Shown here: positions 46,073-56,910 of the stretch, piece by piece
Numbering within the stretch: position 1 is the stretch's first letter
Layout of the letters: each line of letters begins with the position of its first letter
Source of the DNA: Astrocystis sublimbata
Lineage: Eukaryota; Ascomycota; Sordariomycetes; Xylariales; Xylariaceae
DNA: 64,000 nt
Assembly: GCA_022453515.1 (NCBI GenBank)
Contig: JAJNNY010000018.1
Location: 310,001-374,000 of the forward strand
Direction: 5' to 3'
Translations under genes and position numbers: made by a program
The notes under the pieces: generated by a model
Database searches by the model: none
Told to the model about the DNA's origin: nothing
The model's input: only the letters and a program-made list of their open reading frames with translations

Positions 46073-47767
46073 GTTTGCAGCTGCGGGTGCGCACGCGCAC
46101 TGCGTATGCGAATGAAGAGGGTCGTGAGGAGGATCGTGGGCGGCGGCGTGATGGCCTGAAGGAGCCTCGGTATGTTCAGCGGCCACGGGATGGCACACAC
46201 CGATAAGAGTTTGCTGTACCAAGTTTTCCGCAGTAGGAACGAGCGAGACCAGGTCTGGGTAGGATATGGGTTATGCGTTGAGCCCAGTTCGTGGTTCGGG
46301 AGTCGTGGTTCGTGGGTTGATTCGAGGTGTGGTTGTCGGAGGTGGGTGCGTGTGGCTTGTTGAAGCGTCGTCGTTGCTGTTGTCGTTGTCGGCGGCGGCG
46401 GAGGCGGCGGCAGTCGCAGCAGTAGTAGTGCAGGGGGGCGTTACGCACTTCCCTGTCCTGCACTGGCGTGGCAGGTATCGGGTACGGCGCTGGTAGCGGC
46501 GGCACAGTGGTCCTCGTAGGTTACTGGGACGTAGCGTGGCGCGGGAGCCAGCTCGGCACCCTGGCACAGGCTTGGCGGGGCCAGGGTCAGGTGGCGGTGA
46601 TGGGTCTCCTGACTCTTAGCTCGGCAGCTATGCCGACTTATAACTTATAACTGGAATCACATCCACTATAATAACCTCCAGCAAGCAAAGCAAGGCTTCG
46701 ACCTTGCAGGACCTACTTTTATTGCTCAAAATTCAGGTTTGTCTGCAGCTGTTGGTGTTTTCCTCTCTACAACATAGATACGCAGAGGAGAGGTGACGAT
46801 TGAGCAATTTACAAAGCAATGCTACAAATCGCAGTGTACAGCCATTGTACAGTACACCGAGCCTTGGTATCTAGGTCTGTGTGCCTGACCGACCGTCCTC
46901 CGCCGCCAGTCCCTTTGAGATGTACGTCACATGAATCCTCACTTGATTCCTGAATTCAAGTTCCGTGCCCAGCTTCAAAAATACGGCAGTTGGGCAGTTT
47001 GTACAAGACAGCTCTCGAAGAAATTGCCTAATCCGGCCACGGAGTACTCGGCCGAGAAAAGGGCTCGTCGAGACCCGTCGCGGCACCCTCCTCGCTGTGC
47101 GATTCGCCCAATATATCAGGACGTAAAGTTTGCATAAAAAGAGATGTGCAGAGCTGCACACAAAAGAATCTGATCAATGCCATAGAGCCATTGAAATCAC
47201 ATCAACATGTGGACAGGCTTCGCATCTAGGCGGCAGTCGAATCTGTATGTGTACAGTTACGGCAACTGACCATTCTCAACCTTGTGCAGGCTGCAGTAGC
47301 TCGCTGTCAACCGGCGTAATCGGTAGCCCTCTTGGCCGGCTAGCATGTACAAATCGAGAAATATCCTTCGAGGTCAAACAGCGGGGGACCCCAAATAAAT
47401 ATCTCCAGGGGAATACCTGGGAGACCGGAGGCTTGGGTCGTACTGGGTCATATGATCCAAAAGACGGCGCCCTGTCAGGGGTGAATCTAAGAAGCAATAA
47501 CAATCAAAGAACTCAGGTCCAGGCATCTCCAGGTCACCAATCAGCTCGCCCAGGCAGATGACCCGTCAGGGACGTGCTCGGAATGCAGGCGAAACGGCTC
47601 GAAAGGAACGCCTGTGCAACACCTGCAATGCAAGATTTGCAGCGCAACGTGAGGTGTCACGTCCCACTTGACCTATCTAGGCACACATCGGTATTGGGCC
47701 GTACGTCATGCACAACAACAGTTGTCAGCATCGCCGCTGCTGTGGCTGGCTCTTGGGTCCGACCCGA

Positions 47768-47804
47768 GGTGTCTCAAGGGTGTCTCTCAAGGGTGTCTCT
47801 CGAG
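47768..47804. repeat. Imperfect 13-base tandem repeat (GGTGTCTCTCAAG)
   Basis: Three consecutive copies; the first is shortened and the third has one substitution (CGAG for CAAG). No coding frame is supported here. Confidence 0.7.
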
Positions 47805-50555
47805 GGCGACTCTCGCTTCGGGGCCTGCGTCGTCCCATTGCCACGGCGTTGGCAGTCATGGCTTCTGGTCATAGCTTATGAGGTTATGGGGCTTGTGTCT
47901 TCTCGACGATGCCCTTTTCCCATTTGGAACAAAGACATCATGCAGACGTAATCCGTCACTGGCAACTACAGTAGCCGTGCTGATTCTTGGTTCTTGCTAG
48001 GTTTGTACTTGCGTCTGGCCAGTCTATTGGCAGTGGCGCCCATAGCGCCGCTCAGCTCGTTCCTGGCTTGAATGTCTCCAGTTCGTGGCTCGATCTTGGT
48101 AGAATGATGCGGCGTGGCATTGGTTGCTGTTTGTTCCCGCGCCTCCGGGGCTTGTAGATGACCGATTTCTTTCTGGAAAAGTAGCATTCTGCAGTCGTCT
48201 GATAGCACTTCATTGTTTCAGACATCTGACGGAACCTCACAAGTCTGGTGTTTGGACCGGCTCATACCGGATCTATCGGGACTAATGATGGAAAAAGCAG
48301 AAGAATCTTGTAAGCGAGCTGCGGGTCCAAGGAGCAATGCACAGCTGCGCTACTGTGCAGTCTGTGTTTATTGAAGTAGGATGGGCCTCTAGCGTAGCGT
48401 TCCTCGCCACGTCGTCAGGGCGTAGGGATAGCAATATTAACAGACGCTGCATATGATTCGACGATAGACAAGGCAATTTCAGCGGATGCAACCCGCCGGG
48501 ACGCAGGAGATGCCAGCACAGTTGTTGAAGGCAGGCGAGGTAGGTACCTGGCGGGCCTGGATGCCTCATGTCAGTAGGTAGGAGGCGAGGGTACATGTAG
48601 GTAGGTGTACAGATTGGCCTACTCATGGCCTCAGTGGGCACTCAGGTCCCCTCGGCCCCCACCGACGCCAGCGAACCGGAATGCTGCTTTGGCTGAGGTA
48701 ATCGATAATTCCCCATCTCACATCTCCCCCGGCGCACCACACCCTCGACACCTGGTGATTTCCGCCCACTTCCGCGCGCCTACTCCCACCCCCCCCAATG
48801 CCCCAATGCCCCCTAGACGTGCCAGTCCTCTTGGCATGGGTTCAAAATTGCCCTACGCCCGTCTACGCGTTACCGATCGCATGGTCAGGGCATCGCATCG
48901 TTCGATTCGTCGGCTAGCTGCATGTACTATACAGTCAGCCCTTGTCCATTTGCACCTCGCCAGCAAAAGAAAAGCTTTGACTACCAGTTCACTAGATTAA
49001 AGTTCCCACTCGAGTCCACTCCCAGAGGGGAAGACGCGATGGAGTTGCGACCCCCAGAGCTAAGGGCCGTTGGCCGGTATCCTCTATTCGTGCTTCCATG
49101 AACTTATTTATTGATGGATCGGTAGTGCTCGAGTGCTGGCGGCACCAATCGGCACGGCTCGTCTAGCCTACGGGGTACGACTAGTCTCAGTATTGATGGC
49201 ATAGCGTGGTCCAGGTACGATAGTGTCGGGCCTGGCTTCGTGCTATCTCAGCCCACGATCTAAGTACGAGGCTTGTACATGGTGTGCGAGCCGCGACTGA
49301 ACCCCCGTTCACTTCCCACTTGCCTCACGAGTACGGGCTCATCACTCGGCCAGCCAGTCAGCCAGCCAACTCGGCTCTCGTCTCTTCCGCCTTGAGCTAA
49401 GGGACCAGAACCTACGAGGCTCTCGACTGGGTGCCAAATTTGATTGCTTACGGGGTCTGGGGCGTAGGGTTACAAGGCGCCCGAGCAGCGCATCAGACTC
49501 TGCAGATACATATTAATGTAGCAACCTCCAACGGCGTGCGGTAAGACTCATGCCGTCTAGGACATGTGGACGCCATTGCTTACCAAATAGGCATGTGTAG
49601 TCATGCTTCCATCTGCTACAGCATGTGAGAAGACTTGATACAGCCAGACAGCATCCTCCGACGTCATCGCTATGGAGACTGGGTATGGGCCCTGCTCCCA
49701 GAGTCAGCTGCAGCTTGTGCGGTGAAAGGAGCTTGTTTAGGTGCATTAATAATTACAGATATATCCGACTCCGGATAGTCCCGTCTGGGTTACCTAAGTC
49801 TCAACACTGGGGCCTGGTGCTGCCCTTGACCCAAAGATGCGCACGTATTATTGATCATTTCCTATCCCTGCTTCGCAAGGCGAAGTTCCTGACAGCCATA
49901 CATGGGTCAAATCTGGGATAGTGCAGCTGCAAGTAAACTTATACAGATTCATCATCAACAAAGGCAATTGCATCGACGATCAACTTCTTGTTCGGGACCA
50001 TAATTCTGACCACATTCGGTAAACTGCTAAGGAAAAAGCACAAGCCAGGTCAATGACTATTCACACCCCCCCTAAGCATGATACAGATGGTAACCGTCAG
50101 CATGCAATACTGATATCAATATTGATTGGGCCGAATGTCTACTGGACACATGATAACTTACGATGAGGTGAATACAGGATCTCGGGAGCATCCATGATAC
50201 AATTCATAGGAATTAGATTCCAGTAGCCCCTTGACCTTGTTGAAAGAGTGTGATTACGAACTTCGGAGGGTCTTGAGGTGGGATTGAGGGGGGGAGGGGT
50301 GTGAGTTTTTCTTTTGGCCCGGTCTTGAGCAAGAGCTGACCAGAGATCTAGCACCGGCACCCCCGTCTGCTTACCATCAGCGATGGGATATATCCGATCG
50401 TAATATTATTGAATCGATTCCACGTGCATGGGACGAGATGAGGCATCGTGGATCAGGATCAGCCGTCACTCATTGGACGGTTGGGAACGGGCTCATTGAT
50501 GGCGACATTTGGGCTTGCGAGTGTTGAAGTTGGAGAAGAACACTCGTCTTGGATT

Positions 50556-50563
50556 ATAAATAC
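50556..50563 (+). promoter_or_regulatory. TATA box of the hydrophobin gene
   Basis: TATAAATA lies 209 bases before the start codon, followed by the C/T-rich leader typical of highly expressed fungal genes. Confidence 0.55.
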
Positions 50564-50764
50564 CTGTTCTTCTCACCCCTAGACTTCGATTTCCTTCACC
50601 TCAACCACTTCAGGCAGATCCACCGGTCCTTCTACAGTCTCTTAGCTTCTAGCCCAGGGCTTCAGGCTTCCAGCTTTTAAGCTCTTACCTCTGTGTCTTT
50701 GCACACACTCGCTCGGTCAAAGCACAAAAGAGTTATAGTCTCCTTCACTTGAGCATTAGCCAAA

Positions 50765-52068
50765 ATGCGTTACTCTATCCTTTTCACCACGGTCCTTGCT
50801 ACCGCTGTTGCGGCCGGCCCTATTGACCTTCTGGGCCCCATCCTGAAAGGTTACCCTGGTGGCGGTTACCCCGACGGAGGCTACCCTACTACCCCCTACC
50901 CAACAGGCGGTCACGGTGGCCCCGGTGGTCCAGGTGGTCCTGGAGGTCCTGGTGGTCCTGGAGGTCCCGGTGGTGGCCCGGGAGGTCCCGGTGGTCCTGG
51001 TGGTCCGGGAGGTCCGGGAGGTCCTGGTGGTCCTGGTGGCGGTCCTGGTGGTCCGGGAGGTCCGGGAGGTCCTGGTGGCAGCTACCCTACCACCAAGCCC
51101 GGTGGTGGTGGTGGTGGTGGTGGCTATCCTACCACCAAGCCTGGTGGGCCTCCTACCACTACTACCAAACCAAGTAACCCGACCACCACCACGAAGCCTG
51201 GTAACCCTACCACCACGACTTCGAAGCCTGGAAACCCAACCACCACCACTTCGAAGCCTGGAAACCCAACCACTACCACTTCGAAGCCTGGTAACCCAAC
51301 CACCACAACTTCAAAGCCTGGCAACCCAACAACCACCACCACTCGTCCCGGCAACCCGACAACCACCCCTGGCGGCGGTTACCCGACGACGACAACTTCA
51401 AAGCCTGGCAACCCAACCACCACAACTTCAAAGCCTGGCAACCCGACCACTACCACTACCTCGAAGCCTGGCAACCCGACTACCACCACCACCTCTAAGC
51501 CTGGCAACCCGACCACCACAACTTCGAAGCCTGGAAACCCAACTACCACTACTACCCGCCCTGGCAACCCAACAACTACCCCTGGTGGCGGCAACCCGAC
51601 TACTACTACCACTCGCCCTGGAGGTAACCCTACTACCAGCTCGACTTCAAGCACTCCCTACCCCACCGGCGGAGGTGGAAACGACTACAGTCCTTGCCCG
51701 AGCGGACTCTACAGCGTGCCGCAATGCTGCGCTACCGATATTCTCGGAATCGCCGACCTTGACTGCCACAGCCGTAAGTTTTTCGTGTTCCATGTATAGT
51801 TTACAGCAATTTCTAACATGTCCGTGTTCAGCCGCCGCGGTACCTTCGAGCCCAGGCAACTTCCGCAGCATCTGCGCTGCTGGTGGCGACCGAGCTCGTT
51901 GCTGTGTCATCCCTATTGTAAGTGTCCAGTTCATCATAACCGATCTGTCTCTCTCCCTATCTCTCTCTTTCTCTCTCTCTATATATACATATATATCAGC
52001 AGTTTACTAACACATCTACCTCGCAGCTTGGCCAGTCTGTTCTCTGCATCACCCCTGCTGGTGTTTGA
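50765..52068 (+). CDS. Class II hydrophobin with long repetitive N-terminal arm
   Basis: Secreted amphipathic surface protein that self-assembles at hydrophobic-hydrophilic interfaces. Exons 50765-51773, 51832-51917 and 52027-52068; 378 residues. Signal peptide is 1-17 ('MRYSILFTTVLATAVAA'). Residues about 20-45 are Gly-Tyr-Pro repeats, about 46-106 a collagen-like GGP array, and about 110-300 a dozen copies of a KPGNPTTTT(S/T) unit suited to O-glycosylation. The hydrophobin domain begins near C311 ('CPSGLYSVPQCCATDILG') and is completed by exons 2 and 3 ('ICAAGGDRARCCVIPILG', 'QSVLCITPAGV'). Cysteine spacing is C-9-CC-11-C-16-C-8-CC-10-C-6, exactly class II. Unspliced, the frame would miss the last four cysteines. 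Most class II hydrophobins are near 100 residues; Trichoderma Qid3-like members also carry Gly/Pro-rich extensions. Confidence 0.95.
50915..51087 (+). repeat. GGT-CCN-GGN coding minisatellite (Gly-Gly-Pro array)
   Basis: In-frame array of 9-base units coding Gly-Gly-Pro inside the hydrophobin gene, with synonymous third-base changes between units. Likely length-polymorphic. Confidence 0.9.
51150..51640 (+). repeat. KPGNPTTTT-type coding minisatellite
   Basis: About a dozen in-frame units of roughly 27-36 bases coding K/R-P-G-N-P followed by four or five Thr and often Ser. Two 'TTPGGGYP/TTPGGGNP' variants interrupt the array, indicating higher-order duplication of blocks. Confidence 0.9.
51945..51996. 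repeat. CT and TA microsatellite in hydrophobin intron 2
   Basis: A CTCTCTCT run passes into a TATATATA-type run within the intron between the last two hydrophobin exons. Confidence 0.85.
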
Positions 52069-53616
52069 GTCCGAACCTAAGCGACCCATACTCACCCTAC
52101 CTTCTGTACATTCGTTGCATTCAGTGCTTGTCTCTGTTGTGGCTGGCTAGCCAGTACTCTCGATCGTTTGCCTGCAAAAAGAATGTTCCCTTCTTGTCGA
52201 TCCCTCTCTCGTCCAGGTTGATGCTGGTGTCTATTTATTAGTTTAATTTTTCGGCGCGTGGCATAGAACTCGTGTTCTGGTCGGGGGCTGCTTCTTTGTT
52301 GCATTTTACATATGTGTATTTGCTTTTCGCTTTACGCATACACATACTTCACGCTACGCATACGAGATAGTTATTTTTATAATGCTACAACTGTTTCATG
52401 ACTTATTCGAATGCCTGGTGCTAAACGCTGGTGCTTCGAGTGACCTCTTCTTTCACTGTGATATTGATATACGAATACACCAATTAGAACTCACCAGTAA
52501 ATCTTGTCATGATGGGGTTAACACAAAGGTACCTACTTGTTGAGTTTGTAGCAAGAAATGTTCTTGTGACTACTCATCTATAGCCTTGCTCCGAGTCTAT
52601 CATGATAATGTAGGGACTAAATGCCTCCCTCTCCTTATGTGTATAATCCTATGACGTATTTCCTTGGATAGGATAAATTCCTTAATCTGCCTTATTAAAC
52701 AAGTGTTCTTTTTTGCTTGATATCATTACGAAAGATTTGGCATTACTTTAACAAAGTGGGAGATGAGTTCAGAGTAGAATATGAGATAATTATGTAGTTG
52801 GAACAAAGCATATGGGAAAGAGACTGTTAAAAGAGGGAGGTAAGCTGTAGCAAGGGCTGGATAACTAGGGCTTGGAAACTTGGGAATAGCTTCAATTTTA
52901 GCTAATAATTTTCTAGGACTCTAAAGGGTCCATGTCCTTCCAAATCCCTTTGGCAGTCTTTAGGAAGGACCCCTTCTATTTATACACCTCCGTCTGGCCC
53001 TTCAGAGCCTTCTCGGAGTGTTAGGCCTTCAGACCTTATGCATGTTGGTTCTCGTCCTGCATGAATATGGCGTAGGCTTCCTAATGGTCTAGGTGAATAG
53101 ACCTGTGTGACATAAACTACTTATCAATGGTCAATGAGTGAATCTAAACCCTTAGTGTCTAATCCATCCGGCTAATAGTTTTTCTAATTGAATGACTTTA
53201 TATATCCAGCTATCCGATGAATTTGAGCAAATATGGAGATGAGAGCCTGTCGAGGAAGACATAGTAAGCCTGTTTTCTTTGTACTTAGACTTCTATAGGC
53301 ACTCCTAGCCCACACAGTAACGTATACTAACACAACCTACTTTCTCCTCCTATGTTTTTCTTATGGTGGTAGGCAAGCCAGTAGGTTTAAAGTTCTGTTA
53401 TATATAAGCCCTGGGTCAAGGGTCAGGGGTATATAAGCCTAAGCCACCCGATTACTTTATCTGCCGTCTCTGATGGTGGTGTCTTTGTCTCCAACCCCAC
53501 GCGTCTCTGCCTCTGTCCCTGCCTCGGTCCCTGCCTCCTGAGCCCCCGACGTGATTGTTCTTCTCTATTATCAGTCTGTACCAATAAACACTATCGCCCT
53601 CTCATTCGATAACAAG
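52069..53616. other. Intergenic, AT-rich, no gene seen
   Basis: Between the hydrophobin and P450 genes. The part from 52370 to 53400 is clearly AT-richer than its surroundings and has no open frame. I considered it as a decayed element but could not support that. TATATAA-type elements lie near 53400 and 53430; the second may serve the P450 gene. Confidence 0.5.
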
Positions 53617-55378
53617 ATGCTGCAAACCGCCGTGTTTGCAGCGTCAGTGCTGCTCATAACATACTTGTACAACAAGTTGCGCTTCAAGCGCTTCCAGCAA
53701 CATGGCACCCTGCCCCAGATGTACCCCAGTCTGCTTTTCGGCCATCTTAAATCTCTTGACCAGACGATCAAACGTGGTCCTCCAGATCGTCACCCAGGTA
53801 AATAGATTTCTCTGATGAACACATTAATGAGTTTGCGCTGACGCGCAATAGATCTCATTTTCTCAGAGATGCTAGACGATCTCGGTCGCCCTCCACTCAT
53901 GTACGTGGACCTGAGACCTGTCAATCGCCCCATGGTTCTCATCAGCGACTACCACATTGCCGAACAAATCTCCAGGTCGTCCAAAGAATTCCCAACAAGC
54001 ATTCCGAAAACCGATCTGAGTTACCTGCTGCCTTTGACCGGGCCAACGTCTATTCTGCTCGCTGAAAATGATAAGTGGAAGACACTGCGCAAACGTTACA
54101 ATCCCGCATTTGCGCCGCAACACTTGATGACACTACTGCCGTGCATCCTAGACAAGACTGCTCAGTTCATTGAACACCTCAATGCCCTTGCGACATCCGG
54201 TGAAGAGTTCCCCCTCGTTGACCTCGCTATCAATCTCACCTTTGACATCATCGGCGCAGTAGTGTTAGATGCCGATCTCGAAGCCCAAACACTCGATCCT
54301 TCAAGTCAAGGCGAGCTCGTCCGGTTGTACATCGAACTGTATAGCACATACTGGGACGACAAGGCCGATTGGCCCTGGTGGACACTACCTCGGAGGGAGA
54401 TCAAGCGTTGGCGCCTCGGCCGGCGCATTGATTCTCTCCTCGCAACAATCATCCGCCAAAAACACACCGAGCATGCTGCTGGACTGGACACAACATCACG
54501 CAGAATCCTTTCTCTGACATTGGGGGGCATCGAAGACCTCACTCCGACCTTGCTTCGAGAAACGTGTGACCAGGTCAAGACCTTTCTTCTTGCAGGGCAC
54601 GATACAACCAGCATCACCCTTGCCTGGGTATTCTACTTGCTGTCGCGAACTCCTCGCGTGTTGGAGAAGGCACGACGCGAGATTGACGACATTCTAGGCC
54701 CTGAAGTTGATCCGAAACTCATCCAGTCGAAGCTTTCCTCCTCCGACGGCCCTGACCTCGTGCGCAAGATGATCTACACATCTGCTGTGATCAAGGAGAC
54801 ACTCCGCCTGTACCCACCGGCTGCGACGGCTCGTTACGTCAAACCCGGCACAGGATTCACCGTCAATACATCCACCGGGGAAAGTCACTGTCTTGATGGC
54901 ATGATCATATACAATTGTGAGGGTCTCATACAACGTGATCCCGCTGTCTATGGCGAGTCAGCCTCATACTTCAAACCAGAACGATGGCTTGATGGTGCCT
55001 TTGAGAAGAGTAACCCGCCTGGTGCTTGGCGGCCTTTTGAGCGTGGCCCAAGGGGCTGCATTGGTCAGGATTTTGCCATGATCGAGCTCAAGGTCATTGT
55101 TGCAGCCACTATCCGACGTTTCGAATTCAATAAGGTGGGACTCGGACAGCTCACCTTGGACGAGAAGAAACTCCCAGTGCTCGACGATCATGGTATGGCT
55201 GTAGCGAGGTCCGAAGTGTATAACGTAAGATGAAAAGCCTCCCCATTACACGTTTAAGCGGAACAAGCTAACTCGATTTCGAAAGACACGGCAGGTCAAC
55301 GCCAAGCCGGTCGATGGCATGAGAATGAGGGTCTCCAAAGCCTCCCTGAGACCTGAGACCTCGACGGGCAATATCTAG
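53617..55378 (+). CDS. Cytochrome P450 monooxygenase
   Basis: Microsomal haem-thiolate monooxygenase; substrate unknown. Exons 53617-53797, 53852-55224 and 55295-55378; 545 residues. An N-terminal membrane anchor ('TAVFAASVLLITYLYNK') precedes the catalytic fold. Landmarks are 'GPTSILLAENDKWKTLRKRY' (C helix), I-helix 'FLLAGHDTTSITLAW' at about 305-319, ExxR in 'VIKETLRLYPPAATARY', the PERF-type 'YFKPERWLDGA', and the haem loop 'RPFERGPRGCIGQDFAMIEL' with ligand Cys463. An in-frame stop at 55233 would end the protein at 'VYNVR'. Splicing GTAAGA at 55225 to GGCAG at 55294 (branch point CTAAC at 55269) instead gives 'VYNVNAKPVDGMRMRVS', the usual shape of the P450 C-terminus. No other secondary-metabolism gene lies nearby, so clustering is not indicated. 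Confidence 0.92.
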
Positions 55379-56910
55379 ATGTCGAGACCAGCAGATAATA
55401 CATTCTGGGACTAGATACAGGTCGGACTCAAAGTGCTAGGATACACATGAGGAGCGCCATGGCGCGGTAGATTGCCTCCCGGACTATGGTGAGCTGAAAA
55501 ATCCTACAATTGAAGTGCCTCGCAAGAAACGGAGGCGGCCGTGTTCAGCGTGGAAGTCCGCTACTTACGGGCTTTGAACGTTTCATGGGGAGACAGATAG
55601 ATTCATGGCTTTCGGAGAAGACGTCGTTTCCAGAGCTTCTCTCCGACAAATCCTAGACATCAGGGCGAAACATAACGTCAAGACTTTTTCGGGTAATTTG
55701 AGACACAGTCTTGTGCCAAGTCATTTCATGTGAGACTGTTGGGATCGCAAACAAGATCGATCCCCTCAGTCTATATGATTTTTGCTCTGAGATCTGTTAA
55801 ACGGCCCCGTCCATATTTGGGCGTCCCATGCCCCGAAGGGTTACGGTGTTAAAAATATTGGGAAATAAGAGTCACTCATTTTACTTGAAAGACTATCTTT
55901 GCGTAGCTTTCCCCAGGAGCCGCATCGAAACGCCCAAAAGAGAAAGCATGCGTTTTGACCCCTATTCCAAGGACGAAAGTGCAAGCCAGCACTGCAGCCA
56001 GCACTGCAGCCAGCACTGCAGCCAGCCAGCCATATCATGAGCTAAGGATAGACACTGCCACTCCCAATGTCTCAATAGCTTCGGTTCTTTCGACCAGCCA
56101 ATCTCAATATATGTCTCAATCCCAGCGTTTCATGTCTTGCTGCCATGCGAGGCGTATGGCTTCATATTATCTGCATGTCTTAGTCTCAAGCCCCAACATG
56201 CATGAAAGCTGGCACAAACAGACGTTGGGCGGTCACTTGACCACAAGCTAAGGACAAGGGTCATTTCGGAAGGAACGCTCAGCACGCTAAAGCCGCGGCT
56301 CTTTCCCCTCTAACCCGTAACTGGTCTAGCGATGTACTTAGGTACCTACCAAAGATGGGGAAATGCTACCCCGCCAGATTGGACATTCCCGTCCCTGACC
56401 CCTCACCCAAACCCCTAGAGCGGCCCTCATCTAATTATACTTGTCACACGTATTTAGCACACCTTAGCACGGCACTATCTGCAGGGAAATCGATGATGTT
56501 AAAGTTTTTTGGTAGTAGCAGGATAGGATGCGAATAGGTTGGCATGCATATGACAATATTCGTTGGAAATTAGGTTCCTACCTATTGTTGCATGGATCAA
56601 GCGACTAGCCTCAGTTTAGTGGACAGCAATCGGCCCAGGTAAAAATGCAAGTCTACGATCTTTGGAGATATCACATCGTGAGCCTCTGCCATTGTGAGTC
56701 TTCAGAAATATACCTGTCCCACAAAGGGTTAGAACAGCGGCCGGTTTCAGGCCGTCCTACATCATATGCAAGTAAAAGCATGTGATGCCCCAAGTTTGAT
56801 CTGATTCGATTTCCAAGCAATATTGAGTTGTACCAAGCTATACATCATGCCAACGTCACAAAAGTCGTTAAATCTAGATGTCTAGGAATTGCGCCGCCCA
56901 TGGTATCCAT
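55379..56910. other. Intergenic, with 12-base tandem repeat
   Basis: Spacer between convergent P450 and methylcitrate dehydratase genes. Contains the CAGCACTGCAGC array at 55987-56022. No gene seen. Confidence 0.5.
55987..56022. repeat. Tandem dodecamer (CAGCACTGCAGC) x3
   Basis: Three perfect copies followed by two partial CAGC units. It lies in a short open frame that has no other coding signal. Confidence 0.9.

Larger units (their letters stand above)
46073..50764. other. Gene-poor interval, with hydrophobin promoter at right
   Basis: About 4.7 kb. The left part is the SH3 gene promoter. Frames of up to 143 codons (47130-47561) and 131 codons (48605-49000) show no domain or clear codon signal. 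A GGTGTCTCTCAAG-type repeat lies at 47768-47804. TAGGTA motifs occur near 48540-48605. The hydrophobin TATA box is at 50556-50563. Confidence 0.5.

Noticed and set aside
47130..47561. 143-codon plus-strand frame in gene-poor DNA
   Set aside because: No domain, no signal peptide, no promoter-like element, and a composition similar to overlapping random frames.
51124..51654. Val-Gly-Leu-Pro repeat frames on the minus strand of the hydrophobin gene
   Set aside because: Antisense shadows of the Thr-Pro repeat array.
50859..52010. 383-codon frame overlapping the hydrophobin gene in another plus-strand frame
   Set aside because: It is an artefact of the GGT/CCT and ACC repeats, which lack stops in several frames. 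Its product is low-complexity Val/Leu/Pro with no signal.
52860..53160. Possible decayed retroelement coding sequence on the minus strand
   Set aside because: One frame gives a protein-like string interrupted mostly by TAA/TAG codons, as repeat-induced point mutation would produce. But about eight stops in about 100 codons is not fewer than chance, and no motif (protease, integrase, reverse transcriptase) or terminal repeat could be found.
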